Positions 4,089 through 5,793 of a stretch of DNA of 5,793 nucleotides are shown in pieces. The position numbers and the translations under genes were made by a program. This DNA is from JBGOUV01 sp041477815 (GTDB lineage Bacteria; Acidobacteriota; Terriglobia; Bryobacterales; JACQDG01): assembly GCA_041477815.1 (NCBI GenBank), contig JBGOUV010000419.1, positions 1 to 5,793 on the forward strand, given 5' to 3'. The notes under the pieces were generated by a model. It had not been told where the DNA came from and made no database searches. It was given only the letters and a program-made list of their open reading frames with translations. Numbering within the stretch: the first letter of the stretch is position 1; every line of letters begins with the position of its first letter.

Positions 4089-5793
4089 ATGGAATCAAAT
4101 GTGAACGGCGCGTCTCGGGAGCGTGTGGATTTCTCGAAGATCCGCACCACTGTTCCGATCCCCAACCTGATCGAGGTACAGAAGAAGTCTTACGAGCGGT
4201 TCCTGCAGATGGACCTGCTCCCCACCGAGCGCGACGATACCGGCCTGCAGGCGGTTTTCAACTCTGTGTTCCCGATCTCGGATTTCCGGGGACTCAGCCA
4301 GCTCGAGTTTGTGGACTACTCGATCGGCAATTGGGAGTGCAAGTGCGGCAACCTGCGCGGACTGCACCACCTGCGGTCGACGTGTAAGAACTGCGGCGCC
4401 ACGATCCGCACCGATCCGTACCATTCCGGCGACATCGCCTGCTCCCGTTGCGGCATCTACAACAAGAACGTCGTCACCTTCTGCAACAAGTGCGGCGACC
4501 CGGTGGGTCTGCAGCTCAAGTACGACATGGCGGAGTGCCAGGAGCGGGGCATGACGTTTGCCGCGCCCCTCAAGGTGACCATCCGGCTCACCATCTTCGA
4601 TAAAGACCCGGAGACGGGCAACAAGTCGATTCGCGACATCAAAGAGCAGGAAGTCTTCTTCGGCGAGATCCCGTTGATGACCGAAAACGGGACGTTCATG
4701 ATCAATGGGACCGAGCGCGTGATCGTGTCGCAGTTGCACCGCTCGCCCGGCGTGTTTTTCGAGACGGCCAACAACCGGACCTACTTCCTGGGCAAGATCA
4801 TCCCGTATCGCGGAAGCTGGGTGGAGTTCGAGTACGACATCAAGAATCTGCTGTACGTGCGCATCGACCGCAAGCGCAAGTTTCTGGGGACCATCTTCCT
4901 GCGGGCGCTGGGCCTGAAGAACGACGAAGCGATGCTGAAGACCTTCTACACGGTGGACAAGATCGCGCTCAAGAACAAGAAGCTGTTCTGGAACGTTTCC
5001 GACGGTCTGGCGGGGCTGAAGCTGACCCACCCGGTGGTGACCAAGGCCGGCGACGTGGTGGTGCCTTCGGGGCGGAAGATCACGCCGTCGGTGCTGAAGG
5101 AGATCTTGAAAGCGAAGATCCAGCAGGTGGAGGTGTCGCCGAACGATCTGGAAGGCGCCTACATGGCGGCCGATGCGGTGGATCTGACCTCGGGCGAGGT
5201 CCTGGCCGATGCCAATACCGAGCTGACCCCGGCGGTGGTTTCGGCGCTGCTCGATTCGGGCGTGGAGCAGTTCGAGGTGTTCTTCCCGGAGCGCGATCAG
5301 GTGGGCGTGGTGATGGCCCAGACGCTCCGCAAAGACACCATGAAGACCCAGAAGGACGCGCTGATCGAGATTTACCGGAAGCTGCGTCCGGGCGATCCGC
5401 CGACGCTGGAGACGGCCACGCAGCTTTTCCGCAGCATGTTCTTCGACGCGCGCAAGTACGATTTTTCGCGCGTGGGGCGCATGAAGTTCAACATCAAGAT
5501 CCACGACCACATCGACCAGACCCCGCTCGACAAACGCACGCTCGACCCGGAGGACTTTTACGCGGTGATCTCCTACCTGCTGAAGCTGCGCCGCAGCATC
5601 GGCGCGGTGGACGACATCGATCACCTGGGCAACCGGCGCGTCCGGGCGGTGGGCGAGCTGCTGGAGAATCAGTTCCGCATCGGCCTGGTGCGGATGGAGC
5701 GGGCCATCAAGGAGAAGATGTCGGTGTACCAGGAGATGGCCACGGCCATGCCGCACGACCTGGTGAACGCCAAGCCGGTGATGGCGGCGATCC
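4089..5793 (+). CDS. rpoB: DNA-directed RNA polymerase subunit beta (3' partial), with cysteine-rich insertion
   Basis: RpoB is the beta subunit of RNA polymerase, forming half of the catalytic cleft and the rifampicin pocket. The 568 codons present cover the N-terminal part. VPIPNLIEVQKKSYERFLQ (22-40) is the canonical start region. Residues ~81-141 are a cysteine-rich insertion. GTFMINGTERVIVSQLHRSP (201-220) is universal; V213 aligns with the E. coli rifampicin residue V146. Residues ~285-410 contain an SI1-type insertion like that of E. coli (GRKIT, then TSGEVLADANTEL). VDDIDHLGNRRVRAVGELLE (507-526) is invariant. The window stops at NAKPVMAAI, just before the main rifampicin cluster. The start is set by CAGGAG 4075-4080. 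rpoC should follow downstream. Confidence 0.98.
   Translation, partial: MESNVNGASRERVDFSKIRTTVPIPNLIEVQKKSYERFLQMDLLPTERDDTGLQAVFNSVFPISDFRGLSQLEFVDYSIGNWECKCGNLRGLHHLRSTCKNCGATIRTDPYHSGDIACSRCGIYNKNVVTFCNKCGDPVGLQLKYDMAECQERGMTFAAPLKVTIRLTIFDKDPETGNKSIRDIKEQEVFFGEIPLMTENGTFMINGTERVIVSQLHRSPGVFFETANNRTYFLGKIIPYRGSWVEFEYDIKNLLYVRIDRKRKFLGTIFLRALGLKNDEAMLKTFYTVDKIALKNKKLFWNVSDGLAGLKLTHPVVTKAGDVVVPSGRKITPSVLKEILKAKIQQVEVSPNDLEGAYMAADAVDLTSGEVLADANTELTPAVVSALLDSGVEQFEVFFPERDQVGVVMAQTLRKDTMKTQKDALIEIYRKLRPGDPPTLETATQLFRSMFFDARKYDFSRVGRMKFNIKIHDHIDQTPLDKRTLDPEDFYAVISYLLKLRRSIGAVDDIDHLGNRRVRAVGELLENQFRIGLVRMERAIKEKMSVYQEMATAMPHDLVNAKPVMAAI
4329..4511 (+). other. RpoB double zinc-ribbon-like insertion (residues 81-141)
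   Basis: In E. coli RpoB, YVSYRLGEP leads directly into FDVQECQIRG. Here the matching VDYSIGN and LKYDMAECQERG are separated by about 60 residues with four cysteine pairs: C84-x-C86, C99-x2-C102, C118-x2-C121 and C132-x2-C135. Every pair ends in a CG knuckle. This predicts two zinc ribbons on the beta lobe/protrusion side. The first, CxC-x12-CxxC, repeats the spacing of the RpoC N-terminal zinc site (E. coli C70, C72, C85, C88). The cysteines are seen; metal binding is inferred. Confidence 0.85.

Noticed and set aside
4095..5756. 553-codon open frame on the minus strand across rpoB
   Set aside because: Exact antisense of a clearly coding, GC-rich RpoB frame. The product is His/Arg/Leu-rich low-complexity text with no family resemblance.

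Overview
The window is a housekeeping segment of a GC-rich bacterial chromosome, all on the + strand: end of tuf (EF-Tu), rpmG (L33), tRNA-Trp(CCA), secE, nusG, rplK (L11), rplA (L1), rplJ (L10), rplL (L7/L12) and the first 568 codons of rpoB. This is the widely conserved tuf-secE-nusG-rplKAJL-rpoBC neighbourhood. RpoB carries an SI1-type insertion and a four-pair cysteine insertion that I associate, from memory, with Acidobacteriota. NusG has an Ala/Pro/Glu-rich N-terminal extension. Together with the spacer repeat style these suggest an acidobacterium with moderate confidence; no phylogeny could be run.

Layout: 1-337 translation genes (tuf, rpmG); 357-431 tRNA-Trp with encoded CCA; 432-527 repeat-filled spacer; 528-1486 secE and nusG; 1487-1566 second repeat-filled spacer; 1567-2748 rplK and rplA; 2761-3288 rplJ; 3288-3387 a ~100-nt imperfect palindrome; 3401-3784 rplL; 3785-4088 a 304-nt noncoding gap rich in possible hairpins; 4089-end rpoB, continuing off the window, with rpoC expected next.

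The genes are ordinary; two other things are not. First, three separate spacers (tRNA-secE, nusG-rplK, rplJ-rplL) are each built from tandem seven-base words repeated in direct and inverted orientation, with a different word in each (CAGTGGN, ACGATCN, TTAGCYN). The architecture is shared and the sequence is not, so a sequence-similarity search would miss the family. Second, RpoB residues ~81-141 hold two potential zinc ribbons. The first has exactly the CxC-x12-CxxC spacing of the zinc-binding domain of RpoC, the partner subunit. The rplL-rpoB gap also looks like a structured leader, comparable in position and size to the attenuator and processing region of E. coli.

Functionally, the products supply the ribosomal stalk and L1 arm (L11, L1, L10, L7/L12), the elongation factor that works at the stalk (EF-Tu), the transcription-translation coupler NusG, the Sec translocon subunit SecE and RNA polymerase beta.
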